Assembly (NCBI GenBank): GCA_017560305.1
Contig: JAFYOF010000060.1
Coordinates: forward strand, 1 to 35,447
Direction: 5' to 3'
Length of the DNA stretch: 35,447 nt
Source: Alistipes sp.
GTDB lineage: Bacteria; Bacteroidota; Bacteroidia; Bacteroidales; Rikenellaceae
Below, one piece after another: positions 15,279-23,830 of the stretch (the first letter of the stretch is position 1; every line of letters begins with the position of its first letter). Made by a program: the position numbers and the translations under genes. The notes below the pieces were generated by a model. That model was not told the DNA's origin. It did no database searches and saw only the letters and a program-made list of their open reading frames with translations.

Positions 15279-15294
15279 GAAATATCGGGGTTTC

Positions 15295-15966
15295 TTACTT
15301 TTTCTTCTTTGTGGTTAGTCGTTTGATTTCTCGTTTTGAGAGTGATGGGTCGAAAATTGAATTGTACCCAAGTGCAGCGTGACTCTCCTGTTGGCTCTCT
15401 ATAGTACCAAGTCCCACATCTGCGCGGCGTTTGTCAAGATGTTTTGGGTTGCGTACTGCCCATACATAATTCACCATCTCGGGAGCCTCCCCATCGGCTG
15501 TAATTACGATTGGTTTTGCAATGGTTTGAGTACCATAAATCTGTCGCTTACCCTCACTCATCAGCATACGGTCGCGAAGTACCGCTAGCTGATTTGTTTT
15601 GATGAGTCCATTTTCCTGCGCGTCAACAAGGTAGCGGAGATTTTGCTTTTGATATTTAAGGTCGGCGTGGTCTATGATATGAAATATCGCAGTGTAGGCT
15701 TCTGCTGACAAGTCGTGTGGTATGCTACCCCACTTTGTTAATATTGCGGAGAGTGTCTGTTGGTTGGTCTTGTCTATGAGAGTCATCTGCTCGGCGTATT
15801 GCTGAATTTGCTCAATGTTACCACTCTTAACAGCATCATTTAGTTCTAAACGCACTTGTTGATCTTTGTTGCCCATCTGTACAAGTTGTGCATCAAGAGT
15901 TGTGTTCTGTGCTATTGCGTCTGCTACACATAGTGTAAGTATCAGCGAAAGAAACTTGTTTATCAT
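15295..15966 (-). CDS. Exported DUF6624-like protein
   Basis: A 223-residue protein with a signal peptide ([20 protein letters not shown]). The central part (about 65-150) has the layout of DUF6624: a helical region with KWGSIPHDL, then [17 protein letters not shown], and the motif [10 protein letters not shown]. The function of this family is not established. A lysine-rich C-terminus (TTKKKK) ends the protein. ATG 15966 is used; a TTG two codons upstream is less likely. It has its own -7 box and sits just upstream of glyA, whose promoter begins inside its 3' flank, so the two genes are probably separate units. Confidence 0.7.
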   Translation of the reverse strand: MINKFLSLILTLCVADAIAQNTTLDAQLVQMGNKDQQVRLELNDAVKSGNIEQIQQYAEQMTLIDKTNQQTLSAILTKWGSIPHDLSAEAYTAIFHIIDHADLKYQKQNLRYLVDAQENGLIKTNQLAVLRDRMLMSEGKRQIYGTQTIAKPIVITADGEAPEMVNYVWAVRNPKHLDKRRADVGLGTIESQQESHAALGYNSIFDPSLSKREIKRLTTKKKK

Positions 15967-15983
15967 AGTCAATATATTTTCTG

Positions 15984-15991
15984 CAAATATA
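15984..15991 (-). promoter_or_regulatory. -7 box for the DUF6624 gene
   Basis: Minus strand TATATTTG fits TAnnTTTG. No TTG at the proper distance upstream. Leader would be about 12 bases. Confidence 0.4.
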
Positions 15992-16032
15992 GCATTTTAT
16001 TCTTTTGAATAATAGATTTTTGTAAATAGCTA

Positions 16033-16063
16033 TTGCACGGGCGGAAATTTAATCTTAAATTTG
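16033..16063 (+). promoter_or_regulatory. Promoter of the rhamnose operon
   Basis: TTG 16033-16035, 20-base spacer, TAAATTTG 16056-16063. Transcription would start near 16070, after the upstream ATG at 16065, so rhaB must start at ATG 16092. I saw no clear repeat for an AraC-type activator. Confidence 0.65.
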
Positions 16064-16091
16064 TATGCTAACTAAAAACTACCTGAAAATA

Positions 16092-17555
16092 ATGACTGAA
16101 TACAATTTTGTTGCCGTCGACCTTGGTGCTACCAGTGGTCGTGTGATTTTGGCAACCATCAATAATGGCACTCTCGGCGTAGAGGAGATTCATCGTTTCC
16201 CTACGCCACTCATCCAGATGCAGGGTCACTACTATTGGGACTTTGCAGCTCTCTACCACTCCATCATCGAGGGTCTCAAAAAGGTGGGCGACGCTGGAGT
16301 GAAGGTCACCTCAATCGGCATTGATACCTGGGGCGTGGATGTCGCTCTGTTTGGCGACGATGGCGCCCTGTTGCGTCTACCCTACGCCTATCGTGACCCA
16401 CACACCACGAATGCTCCCGAGGAGTTCTTCAAGCGTATGCCACGCAAGGAGCTCTACGAGCGCACGGGTATTCAGGTGATGAACTTTAACACCCTCTTCC
16501 AGTTGGATACTATGCGCCGCAATGGTTGCTCGGCACTCAAGGCGGCGAAGAAGATTCTCTTTGTGCCCGATGCGCTGGCTTACCTGCTCACGGGCGAGAT
16601 GGTTACAGAGTACACCATCGCCTCTACTTCGCAGATGCTCAACCCAAGCACACGCTCTTGGGATGAAACGCTGCTGGAGATGCTCGACCTCAAGTCTGAG
16701 AACTTCGGTCGTATGGTGATGCCGGGCGAGAAGATTGGCACGCTGACCGACGAGGTGCAACGCCTCACGGGTCTTGGTGCTGTGGATGTGGTTGCTGTGG
16801 CGAGTCACGACACGGGTTCGGCGGTGGCTACCGTGCCAGCAAAGGATGATTTGGCATATTTGAGTTCGGGTACTTGGTCACTTATGGGTGTTGTGTCGCC
16901 CGAGCCAGTGATTACAGAGCGCAGCCAGCAACTTAATTTTACCAACGAAGGCGGCATAAACGGCACATTGCGAGTGCTGAAGAATATCTGCGGTATGTGG
17001 CTCTTGGAGCGTTGCCGCGCCGAGTGGAAGCAGATGGGTTATGCAGAGCTGATTGAGGCAGCAAATGCAGCCGAGCCTTTCCGCTCGTTGATAAATCCCG
17101 ATGCAGCTTGCTTTGCCAACCCAGAGTCTATGACCGCTGCGATAGATACCTATTGCGAGGCTACCAATCAGCCAAAGCCTTCGTGCGTGGGCGAGTATGT
17201 CCGCACAATCTTCGAGTCGCTGGCGTTGCGCTATCGTCAAGTAGTGGAGATGCTCGGCGAGTTGAAGGGCGTAAAGATTGGTCAGTTGTATGTCATCGGC
17301 GGTGGTGCCAAGAACGATATGCTCAACCAGTTCGCAGCCAATGCTATGGGAATCCCCGTGATGACTGGCGCATCGGAGGCAACGGCATTCGGAAATATTG
17401 CCGTGCAGGCGGTACAGACAGGCGAGTTGGGAGGATATGATGAGGTGATGAATTGCTTCTCATCTTTACTCAACAGCAAGCACTACACCCCTTGTGACGA
17501 GGATGTATGGGCTGCAGGATATGAGAAATTCCTGAGCGTATATAAAGAGATGTAA
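16092..17555 (+). CDS. rhaB: Rhamnulokinase
   Basis: FGGY-family sugar kinase that phosphorylates L-rhamnulose at O1, the second step of L-rhamnose breakdown. The 487 residues fit the family. The N-terminal phosphate loop VDLGATSGRV (7-16), the WDFAALYHSI segment, GIDTWGVDVALFG, SHDTGSAVATVPA and the C-terminal adenosine-site segment YVIGGGAKNDMLNQ are visible. The start at ATG 16092 follows from the promoter position and the usual N-terminus. It is the first gene of rhaB-rhaA-rhaD; 20 bases separate it from rhaA. No damage is seen. Confidence 0.96.
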   Translation: MTEYNFVAVDLGATSGRVILATINNGTLGVEEIHRFPTPLIQMQGHYYWDFAALYHSIIEGLKKVGDAGVKVTSIGIDTWGVDVALFGDDGALLRLPYAYRDPHTTNAPEEFFKRMPRKELYERTGIQVMNFNTLFQLDTMRRNGCSALKAAKKILFVPDALAYLLTGEMVTEYTIASTSQMLNPSTRSWDETLLEMLDLKSENFGRMVMPGEKIGTLTDEVQRLTGLGAVDVVAVASHDTGSAVATVPAKDDLAYLSSGTWSLMGVVSPEPVITERSQQLNFTNEGGINGTLRVLKNICGMWLLERCRAEWKQMGYAELIEAANAAEPFRSLINPDAACFANPESMTAAIDTYCEATNQPKPSCVGEYVRTIFESLALRYRQVVEMLGELKGVKIGQLYVIGGGAKNDMLNQFAANAMGIPVMTGASEATAFGNIAVQAVQTGELGGYDEVMNCFSSLLNSKHYTPCDEDVWAAGYEKFLSVYKEM

Positions 17556-17575
17556 AAACTTAAAACTACTATAAA

Positions 17576-18835
17576 ATGAAAAAGGAATTGATTGAAAAGG
17601 CGTATGAAATCGCCAAGGAACGCTACGCGGCGCTGGGCATTGACACTGAGGCTGCGATGGATAAGTTGCAGAAGATACAGCTCTCACTCCACTGCTGGCA
17701 GGCAGACGATGTAAGAGGTTTTGAAAATCCAGATGGTGAGTTGACTGGAGGTATTCAGGCTACGGGTAACTATCCTGGTCGCGCCCGCACCATTGAGGAG
17801 TTGCAGGCGGATATTCTGAAGGCTACATCGCTCATCCCAGGAAAGCACCGCTTGAGCCTTCACGCAAGTTATGCCGATTTCCGTCAGACTGGCGTTGCCG
17901 ACCGTGACGAGTTGGAACCAAAGCACTTCGAGAGCTGGATGCAGTGGGCAGAGGAGAATGGTATGAAGCTCGACTTCAACTCAACATCATTCTCTCACCC
18001 AAAGAGTGGCTCGTTGTCGCTGGCTAACCCCGACCCAGAGATTCGCAAGTTCTGGGTGGAGCACACAAAGCGTTGTCGTGCTATTGCCGAGGAGATGGGA
18101 CGCCGTCAGGGTGACCCTGCTATCCTTAACATCTGGGTACACGATGGCTCAAAGGATATGACCGTAAACCGCTTGAAGTATCGCGCATTGTTGAAGGAGT
18201 CTTTGGACGAGATTTTCGAGACCAAGTATGATAATATGAAGGACTGCATCGAGGCTAAGTTGTTCGGTATCGGCGCAGAGAGCTATACCGTTGGCTCTTA
18301 CGATTTCTACTTGGGCTACGGCGCGAAGAACGGCAAGATTGTCACTCTCGACACAGGTCACTTCCACCTCACAGAGTCTATCGCTGACAAGGTATCTTCT
18401 CTGTTGTTGTTCACACCTGAAATTATGCTTCATGTAAGCCGTCCAATTCGTTGGGACTCAGACCAGGTGGTGATTATGAATGACGATACTCTCGACCTTG
18501 CAAAGGAGATTGTTCGCTGCGATGCACTCGACCGCGTACACATCGGTTTGGACTACTTCGATGCTTCAATCAACCGCATCGGCGCTTATGTAATCGGCTC
18601 ACGCGCTACACAGAAGTGCTTGTTGCAGGCTCTGCTTGAGCCACTCGCAACGCTCCGTGAGTATGAGGCTGCCGACAAGGGCTTCGAGCGTCTGGCACTT
18701 TTGGAGGAGTCAAAGAACTTACCTTGGAATGCTGTGTGGGATATGTTCTGCTTGCGCAATGGCGTGCCTGTGGGTGAGTCATTCATCGCCGACATCGAGC
18801 AGTATGAGGCAGAGGTAACATCAAAGCGAGTATAA
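17576..18835 (+). CDS. rhaA: L-rhamnose isomerase
   Basis: Converts L-rhamnose to L-rhamnulose, the first step of the pathway, in the cytoplasm with divalent metal. The 419 residues match the family. Diagnostic stretches are IQLSLHCWQADDVRGFE near residue 35, the TGGIQATGNYPGRARTIEEL segment (60-80), and the metal-site regions NIWVHDGSKD and LDTGHFHLTESIADK. The ending is normal. It lies between rhaB and rhaD, with one base between its stop and the rhaD start, so the genes are co-transcribed and probably translationally coupled. Confidence 0.97.
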   Translation: MKKELIEKAYEIAKERYAALGIDTEAAMDKLQKIQLSLHCWQADDVRGFENPDGELTGGIQATGNYPGRARTIEELQADILKATSLIPGKHRLSLHASYADFRQTGVADRDELEPKHFESWMQWAEENGMKLDFNSTSFSHPKSGSLSLANPDPEIRKFWVEHTKRCRAIAEEMGRRQGDPAILNIWVHDGSKDMTVNRLKYRALLKESLDEIFETKYDNMKDCIEAKLFGIGAESYTVGSYDFYLGYGAKNGKIVTLDTGHFHLTESIADKVSSLLLFTPEIMLHVSRPIRWDSDQVVIMNDDTLDLAKEIVRCDALDRVHIGLDYFDASINRIGAYVIGSRATQKCLLQALLEPLATLREYEAADKGFERLALLEESKNLPWNAVWDMFCLRNGVPVGESFIADIEQYEAEVTSKRV

Positions 18836-18836
18836 G

Positions 18837-19646
18837 ATGAGTTCTATTCTTGACGGACGCCCTAAGCTTCAATACGAAGTGGAGCAGGTTGCCGAGGTGG
18901 CGGGATACCTCTGGCAAAAGGGCTGGGCAGAGCGTAATGGTGGCAACATCACAGTGAATGTGACTGCGTGTGTTGATGACGAGATTCGTCAGATGCCAGC
19001 CATCGCTCCCGCAGTGGATATGGGTACGGTATTGCCCCACCTGAAGGGTTGCTACTTCTTCTGCAAGGGAACAAACAAGCGTATGCGCGACCTTGCCCGC
19101 CGCCCTATGGAGAACGGCTCGGTGATTCGCATCACTGACGACTGCGCCCACTATGAGATTATCGCCGACAACCCCGTGAAGCCTACCTCGGAGTTGCCAT
19201 CGCACCTCGCTATGCACAACTATTTGCTGGGCAAGGGTCAGAACTGCAAGGCAGCGCTGCACACCCACCCCATTGAGTTGGTTGCAATGTCACACACCGA
19301 CAAGTTTCTGCAAAAGGATGTGCTCACAAACCTCTTGTGGAGTATGATTCCCGAGACTAAGGCCTTCTGTCCTCGCGGCTTGGGTATTGTGCCTTATCAG
19401 TTGCCTGGCTCACAGCGTTTGGCGGAGGCTACTCTGGAGCAGTTGGATGACTACGATGTGACGCTGTGGGAGAAGCACGGCGTGTGTGCCGTAGCACCCG
19501 ACATTATGGAGGCTTTCGACCAGGTGGATGTGCTCAACAAGTCGGCTCAAATCTACATCAATGCTCGTGCTATGGGATTCGAGCCCGATGGTATGAGCGC
19601 CGAGCAGATGCGAGAGATGAGCGTTGCGTTCAACTTGCCGAAATAG
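18837..19646 (+). CDS. rhaD: Rhamnulose-1-phosphate aldolase
   Basis: Class II zinc aldolase that splits L-rhamnulose 1-phosphate into dihydroxyacetone phosphate and L-lactaldehyde. At 269 residues it is of the usual size. The phosphate-site GNITV (36-40), catalytic Glu119 (TSELPSH) and zinc ligands His142, His144 (LHTHP) and His214 (WEKHG) are all present. It is the last gene of the operon and is followed by a terminator. No lactaldehyde reductase, rhamnose mutarotase or transporter lies in this window. Confidence 0.96.
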   Translation: MSSILDGRPKLQYEVEQVAEVAGYLWQKGWAERNGGNITVNVTACVDDEIRQMPAIAPAVDMGTVLPHLKGCYFFCKGTNKRMRDLARRPMENGSVIRITDDCAHYEIIADNPVKPTSELPSHLAMHNYLLGKGQNCKAALHTHPIELVAMSHTDKFLQKDVLTNLLWSMIPETKAFCPRGLGIVPYQLPGSQRLAEATLEQLDDYDVTLWEKHGVCAVAPDIMEAFDQVDVLNKSAQIYINARAMGFEPDGMSAEQMREMSVAFNLPK

Positions 19647-19664
19647 GTTAGGTACAAATACAAG

Positions 19665-19704
19665 ATAAGCGGTTGCACTCAAAGTGTAACCGCTTATTGT
19701 TTTG
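19665..19704. terminator. Terminator between rhaD and the phosphatase gene
   Basis: Fourteen-bp stem 19665-19678 with 19684-19697 (one G-U pair), 5-base loop, then TGTTTTG on the plus strand. The minus strand has a weaker T-rich tail, so it may also serve the convergent phosphatase gene. Confidence 0.75.
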
Positions 19705-19718
19705 GGCGTTATAAAGTG

Positions 19719-20198
19719 TTACTTCAACCGATTGATTAACTCCGCACAACCATCCTCCAGGATATCAAGCACCAGCTCAAATCCCTCGTGACCCTCATAA
19801 TATGGGTCGGGGACATAACTCCAATCGGGATGGTTTTTCGAGAACTCGACAAAGCGATAGACCTTGTCGAGATACTTTCGCTCGGGCGCAAGACGAGCCA
19901 CATTTTCGTAGTTGGAATCATCCATCACCACAATCATATCAAAGTCGTGGTAATCCTGTTCGCGAAACTTGCGTGAGCGGTGCGTGAGGTTGTAACCTCG
20001 GCGTGACGCCGCCACTCTCATTCTTGGGTCGGGCAACTCGCCCGCGTGACCTCCGTAAGTGCCCGCCGAATCAATCAAGAATTTACCCTGCAAGCCCTGC
20101 TGAGCCACCATCTGCTCCATCACACCATTCGCCGCAGGAGAGCGACAGATGTTACCCAAGCAGACAAAAAGGATGCGTGTTTTATCAATATTTCCCAT
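19719..20198 (-). CDS. Low-molecular-weight protein-tyrosine phosphatase
   Basis: Cytoplasmic phosphatase of 159 residues. The P-loop C13-LGNIC-R19-S20 (FVCLGNICRSP) and the general acid Asp131 in VPDPYYEG are intact, as is the DSAGT segment at 43-47. In many bacteria such enzymes dephosphorylate BY-kinases that control capsule export, or phosphoarginine. No kinase or capsule gene is next to it. Its start is two bases after the stop of the large secreted lipoprotein gene upstream, which suggests coupling or simply a compact operon. A terminator shared with rhaD follows. Confidence 0.93.
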   Translation of the reverse strand: MGNIDKTRILFVCLGNICRSPAANGVMEQMVAQQGLQGKFLIDSAGTYGGHAGELPDPRMRVAASRRGYNLTHRSRKFREQDYHDFDMIVVMDDSNYENVARLAPERKYLDKVYRFVEFSKNHPDWSYVPDPYYEGHEGFELVLDILEDGCAELINRLK

Positions 20199-20200
20199 AA

Positions 20201-22579
20201 TTATCTAATCTTAAAAGGTTTACCACCAGCGCCAACGGCGTTCAAATCATTAAGCAAAGTCTCGCGGCTCTTGTTCTTCACATCCGAGATATTGTACACA
20301 CCAAACGCCTGATAGAAATCAATCATAGGCTCGCCATTTGCCGCACCGCACCAAGGCAACCAGGTGCTTACCGATGAGAATGTAAGGTCGCAAATAGTTG
20401 TCGCCTCCACCAGCAGAGCACGGTGAGCATACCCCTTCGTGCCATCAAGATCCATCGCGCGCTTGGTGTTGCGCTCAAGCAACTGCGCCGCCATAGAGTA
20501 GAAGTCATCGCCAGTGAGCAGATGCAACTTATACAACTCATAGTAGATGTTCGCGTTGAAATTATCAGTTCCCTTTGCGCCAGCCGAGATAAGGCTGTAA
20601 CCCGACACACCGCCATTGCGGAAGATATTAGCCTTGTCGTCGCCCTGAATTGCGAAGTCGTAGCAGTAGGTGTAGGAGAATGCGCACACGGCAGCATACT
20701 CGGCAGCCTCCAGCCACTTCTTCTCGCCCGTAGCCTGATACAATGCATTGAAGGCATACATCGCAAATACAGCCGCCTCCTTATCCACCACATTGGCGTT
20801 ATCGGGCGTGCCACCGATAAATGTGCCCAACTCCTTGAAATACTTATTGTAGCCATACTCGCCCGCCTGAATTGCTCGGTCGAGATAACGCTCGTCACCA
20901 CTCCACTCATACAGACGCACCAGCAGACGCACTGGGATAAGTGTATTGGTCTTTGCATTTGCCTGAATCTTCACCTGCTCATTCTCCCAAGGACCAATGG
21001 CATTCACATCACGCAGATACTTGCCATCCTTCTGATAAGCACGATAGAACGAGCCATCGCCCGCACTCTCAACACTCAGCAGGAACTCGCCAAACTTACG
21101 GATGATTGCACCCCACGATTCAGCCTCGGGCATATTGTAAGCCTCCGCCAGGCGGGTACAGTCAAGCAAGCCCTCCATACCATCGGTAAAGCAACGGGTG
21201 AACGATGGGTAGGTCCAGAAGTCGCCTATGTATTCGTTGTAATAACCATCAATCTTCTTGGTCTGAATCCACCACGAGCGAGGCAGACCATTCTCAACCA
21301 ACTGCTGGTCAGAGAACCAGAACTTCGCCATCTCGTAGCCATCGTTAAAGGCCTCAGTGTTATTCTTCTCCTTGCCGTAGCGCATCAACTGATAGGCAAT
21401 GGATGCCTGTCTGCCGACAAAACCATTTTGCAACTCATACGCCTGAGCCTTGCCATCGGGCAGAGATATAGACCAAGGCAGACCATATGCTCGCTTACCG
21501 CTGTTGCCGATGATTGGAGCCGAGAGAGCCGAGAACATCTCCATCTGGGCGATGTAGGCATCACGGATATTCACATTGTAAAGCTCTATGTCATTCTGCG
21601 CGAAGTGGTGCTTGTAACTCTCCACCGCAGCGTCGGTATAGTTCTCATTTGTCTGCGCAGCCAAGGCGAGCGTATAGGTGTGGCTCTGACCCTCCTTAAC
21701 GGGGTGACTGCGTGGCGCAGAGTCGGCAATGGATGGATAGGTGTAGTTAATCATCACGCGATTGTTCTTCACCTCTGCACCCAACGAGCCATACTGCACC
21801 GAAGACGACACATACCAGGTGTTACGGCAATCCTTCTCCACCAGCCCCGACTTGATTTCAGGGTTGATGTGCGAGAGTGAAATTGTCTTTTTTGCTGATG
21901 ACGAGTAGGCCATAAACATAGGCAGACCATACTGCATCTCCTTGAAGCAGAACGAGCCGCTCTTGAGGTTTGGATTCGACTCGTATGGGTTGTTGTAGGT
22001 GTTTGTACGATAGAGGAATCCTGGAGCAAAGAGGTCGAAGTTATTGAACGACGAGCCCGACGCAGCCGACACCAGCGTAAACTCCGACGAGAAACCTCTA
22101 TCCTGCGACACAGCCTTATCAACCTTCACGGTGCGCTTTACGGTGTAGAGCTCATCATCCACCACCGAGTAGACATCCGTGATGGAGAACTTTGATCCAG
22201 CGGATGAGGATGTTGTAACCTTGCAGGTGTAGTTGCCGTTTGAGGCGGTTACCTTCTTGTATCCCACCTGAATCATTTTACCCTTGCCCTGATCATCCTT
22301 CACACGGATAATTGCCGGCTTGGTCTGCGAGGCAAGCAGAGCGCCCGAGGCATCCTCAATCTCGATACCATAGGTACCATCGCTGTTCTTTTTGAATCGC
22401 AGGTTACCGCTGGTCTCTATGATGCTGTCATCCTCCTTCACCTCCTCCTTGTTATCATCACTACCGCCCGTTGCAGGCTCTTCAATAGTGTCGTTGGAAC
22501 AGGCCACCACGGTGCAGAAGATGAGCGCAAGCGAGAGAGCCGCAACTCGTTTCAGGAGTGTTAAAAATGTAAAATTCAT
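20201..22579 (-). CDS. Secreted lipoprotein with alpha/alpha-toroid (six-hairpin) glycosidase-like domain
   Basis: A 792-residue lipoprotein; the signal peptide ends TVVAC with Cys27, followed by an acidic Ser/Asp/Glu linker. Residues about 55-340 look like an all-beta supersandwich. Residues about 345-780 show the repeated helix pattern of six-hairpin glycosidases and related lyases (for instance GEKKWLEAAEYAA, TGDDFYSMAAQLL, WSGDERYLDRAIQAGEYGY). Conserved-looking Trp, Tyr and acidic residues occur at DGYYNEYIGDFWTYP and GPWENEQ. I do not recognise the family, and the substrate is not shown. The rhamnose operon ends nearby on the other strand, so a rhamnose-bearing polysaccharide is a guess. 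It is the first gene of a pair with the phosphatase. Confidence 0.7.
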   Translation of the reverse strand: MNFTFLTLLKRVAALSLALIFCTVVACSNDTIEEPATGGSDDNKEEVKEDDSIIETSGNLRFKKNSDGTYGIEIEDASGALLASQTKPAIIRVKDDQGKGKMIQVGYKKVTASNGNYTCKVTTSSSAGSKFSITDVYSVVDDELYTVKRTVKVDKAVSQDRGFSSEFTLVSAASGSSFNNFDLFAPGFLYRTNTYNNPYESNPNLKSGSFCFKEMQYGLPMFMAYSSSAKKTISLSHINPEIKSGLVEKDCRNTWYVSSSVQYGSLGAEVKNNRVMINYTYPSIADSAPRSHPVKEGQSHTYTLALAAQTNENYTDAAVESYKHHFAQNDIELYNVNIRDAYIAQMEMFSALSAPIIGNSGKRAYGLPWSISLPDGKAQAYELQNGFVGRQASIAYQLMRYGKEKNNTEAFNDGYEMAKFWFSDQQLVENGLPRSWWIQTKKIDGYYNEYIGDFWTYPSFTRCFTDGMEGLLDCTRLAEAYNMPEAESWGAIIRKFGEFLLSVESAGDGSFYRAYQKDGKYLRDVNAIGPWENEQVKIQANAKTNTLIPVRLLVRLYEWSGDERYLDRAIQAGEYGYNKYFKELGTFIGGTPDNANVVDKEAAVFAMYAFNALYQATGEKKWLEAAEYAAVCAFSYTYCYDFAIQGDDKANIFRNGGVSGYSLISAGAKGTDNFNANIYYELYKLHLLTGDDFYSMAAQLLERNTKRAMDLDGTKGYAHRALLVEATTICDLTFSSVSTWLPWCGAANGEPMIDFYQAFGVYNISDVKNKSRETLLNDLNAVGAGGKPFKIR

Positions 22580-22613
22580 AATCTTGTAGTTTTCTGAAGT
22601 GTCAATATCATTG

Positions 22614-22621
22614 CAAAGTTA
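22614..22621 (-). promoter_or_regulatory. -7 box for the toroid lipoprotein gene
   Basis: Minus strand TAACTTTG fits TAnnTTTG. No TTG at 19-21 bases upstream; that region is occupied by a palindrome, suggesting regulated use. Confidence 0.45.
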
Positions 22622-22636
22622 TCATAATTTATGATA
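22620..22636. promoter_or_regulatory. Palindromic operator candidate between divergent promoters
   Basis: TATCATA-ATT-TATGATA: 7-bp perfect arms, 3-base centre. It touches the leftward -7 box and lies just upstream of the rightward one at 22656-22663, so one regulator could control both genes. Confidence 0.35.
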
Positions 22637-22655
22637 TATCGCCACGCTTGCACCA

Positions 22656-22663
22656 TAATTTTG
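22656..22663 (+). promoter_or_regulatory. -7 box for the DoxX gene
   Basis: TAATTTTG fits TAnnTTTG; no TTG at the proper distance. The leader contains a 6-bp hairpin (22669-22674 with 22683-22688). Confidence 0.4.
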
Positions 22664-22735
22664 CCCTCGGCGTGCGATTTATCACGCCAAAACACCCTAC
22701 GCATCGTGGCATACGCTTTGCTTACTTGATCGGTT

Positions 22736-23185
22736 ATGGAAAAATCTACTCAACAAGGACTCAAGCAGCAGACCTACTCGCAGATGAAGAGTTGTGCTTT
22801 GGCTGTTCTGTTTCTGCGCCTGTTCATCGGAGGTGTTATGCTACTGCACATCATCGGCAAGATGCAGACCTATGATAATCTGGTGCTCGAATACCCATCC
22901 ATTCTTGGGCTTTCGCGCGCCACCTCGCTCGCACTCTCGATGATTGTGCAGGGGACTTTTGCTGCTCTGCTGATGATTGGCATCGCCACACGATTTGTCT
23001 CGCTTGCTATGGTGGTACTCACGCTGCTCTCCATCGTGCAGATGTTACAGATGGATGGGATGACTATCTCCGACCTGAAGCTGGACTTCCTCTACGAGGG
23101 CATCTACACCACACTGCTCATCTCGGGAAGTGGCATTTATGGCTTCAATGTGCCGTGGTTGAAGGATAAAACTATCCTAAAGTGA
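22736..23185 (+). CDS. DoxX-family membrane protein
   Basis: A 149-residue inner-membrane protein with four predicted helices (about 20-42, 62-84, 87-106, 117-136). It has the DoxX-type features FLRLFIGGVMLLHIIGKM near the first helix and IATRFVSLAMVVLTLLSIV. DoxX relatives are tied to respiratory or redox functions, but most, including this one, have no proven role. It is divergent from the toroid lipoprotein gene. The following gene has its own promoter signals. Confidence 0.83.
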   Translation: MEKSTQQGLKQQTYSQMKSCALAVLFLRLFIGGVMLLHIIGKMQTYDNLVLEYPSILGLSRATSLALSMIVQGTFAALLMIGIATRFVSLAMVVLTLLSIVQMLQMDGMTISDLKLDFLYEGIYTTLLISGSGIYGFNVPWLKDKTILK

Positions 23186-23228
23186 TATAATATCGGTCAA
23201 AAAGGAGATAATTGGCTCAGATGAACAA

Positions 23229-23245
23229 TATTTTTGCTAAATTTG
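23229..23245 (+). promoter_or_regulatory. Two overlapping -7 boxes before the envelope operon
   Basis: TATTTTTG at 23229-23236 and TAAATTTG at 23238-23245 both fit TAnnTTTG. A TTG lies 23 bases before the second, slightly too far. Predicted leader about 20-30 bases. Confidence 0.45.
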
Positions 23246-23270
23246 CGTCAGAAAAACAACATAGGCAAAA

Positions 23271-23822
23271 ATGAAACAGACAATTATACTTTTCTTCACT
23301 GCTGCGCTGATGACTCTTGGCGCACAGAGCGTCGATGCGCAGAAGCGCAAGGTGATATACGATGATGTAGACCCTCTGCCACACAAGGCCGAGAATATGG
23401 AACTTGTGGACCTGCGCAACAAGCCCTGCACACTGCCCTACTATGGCGAGAAAAACCTCCTCATATTCTATGTTGACCCCGACAAGCACAAGCAGAATGA
23501 CCGCTTCGTGCGTGATATGGAGGAGAGCGGCCGTGCGGCGGGAGACAATATTGTTGGCTTCGGTATCATCGATATGAAGAACACGGTATTCCCCAACTCT
23601 ATCGTTCGTGCCCTCGCACGCTGGCGCACCGAGAAGAACCATGCAACCATCATCACTGACCCTAACTGCATCGTAGCCGAGAAATGGGGTCTGGGCGACT
23701 GCAACAACAAGTTTACTATGATGGTCGTATCAAAGGAGGGCGAACTGGTATTCTTCCGCAAGGGCGAATTCACCGAGGAGGACCAGAAGGCTTTCTACGA
23801 TATGATTGACCAATATCGTTAA
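23271..23822 (+). CDS. Exported thioredoxin-fold protein without CxxC (YtfJ-like)
   Basis: A 183-residue periplasmic protein with a signal peptide (MKQTIILFFTAALMTLGAQSVDAQ). The remainder looks like a thioredoxin/peroxiredoxin-type fold (NLLIFYVDPDKHKQNDRFVRDM; later ATIITDPN and TMMVVSKEGELVFFRKG). It lacks the CxxC redox motif and has only isolated cysteines (53, 133, 144). YtfJ-like proteins have this layout; I make this assignment with moderate confidence. It is the first gene of a tight three-gene unit; the next start is 8 bases after its stop. Confidence 0.6.
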   Translation: MKQTIILFFTAALMTLGAQSVDAQKRKVIYDDVDPLPHKAENMELVDLRNKPCTLPYYGEKNLLIFYVDPDKHKQNDRFVRDMEESGRAAGDNIVGFGIIDMKNTVFPNSIVRALARWRTEKNHATIITDPNCIVAEKWGLGDCNNKFTMMVVSKEGELVFFRKGEFTEEDQKAFYDMIDQYR

Positions 23823-23830
23823 TCCAAAGA

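Noticed and set aside
16065..16091. Upstream ATG for rhaB at 16065
   Set aside because: It lies before the predicted transcription start and adds residues not found in the family.
20423..21880. 485-codon open frame on the plus strand
   Set aside because: It is antisense to the toroid lipoprotein, which has a signal peptide and domain structure. The plus-strand protein has no recognisable motif and arises from codon bias.
23271..23822. Active thiol-disulfide oxidoreductase
   Set aside because: No CxxC motif; the three cysteines are scattered, so redox catalysis of the thioredoxin type is not supported.
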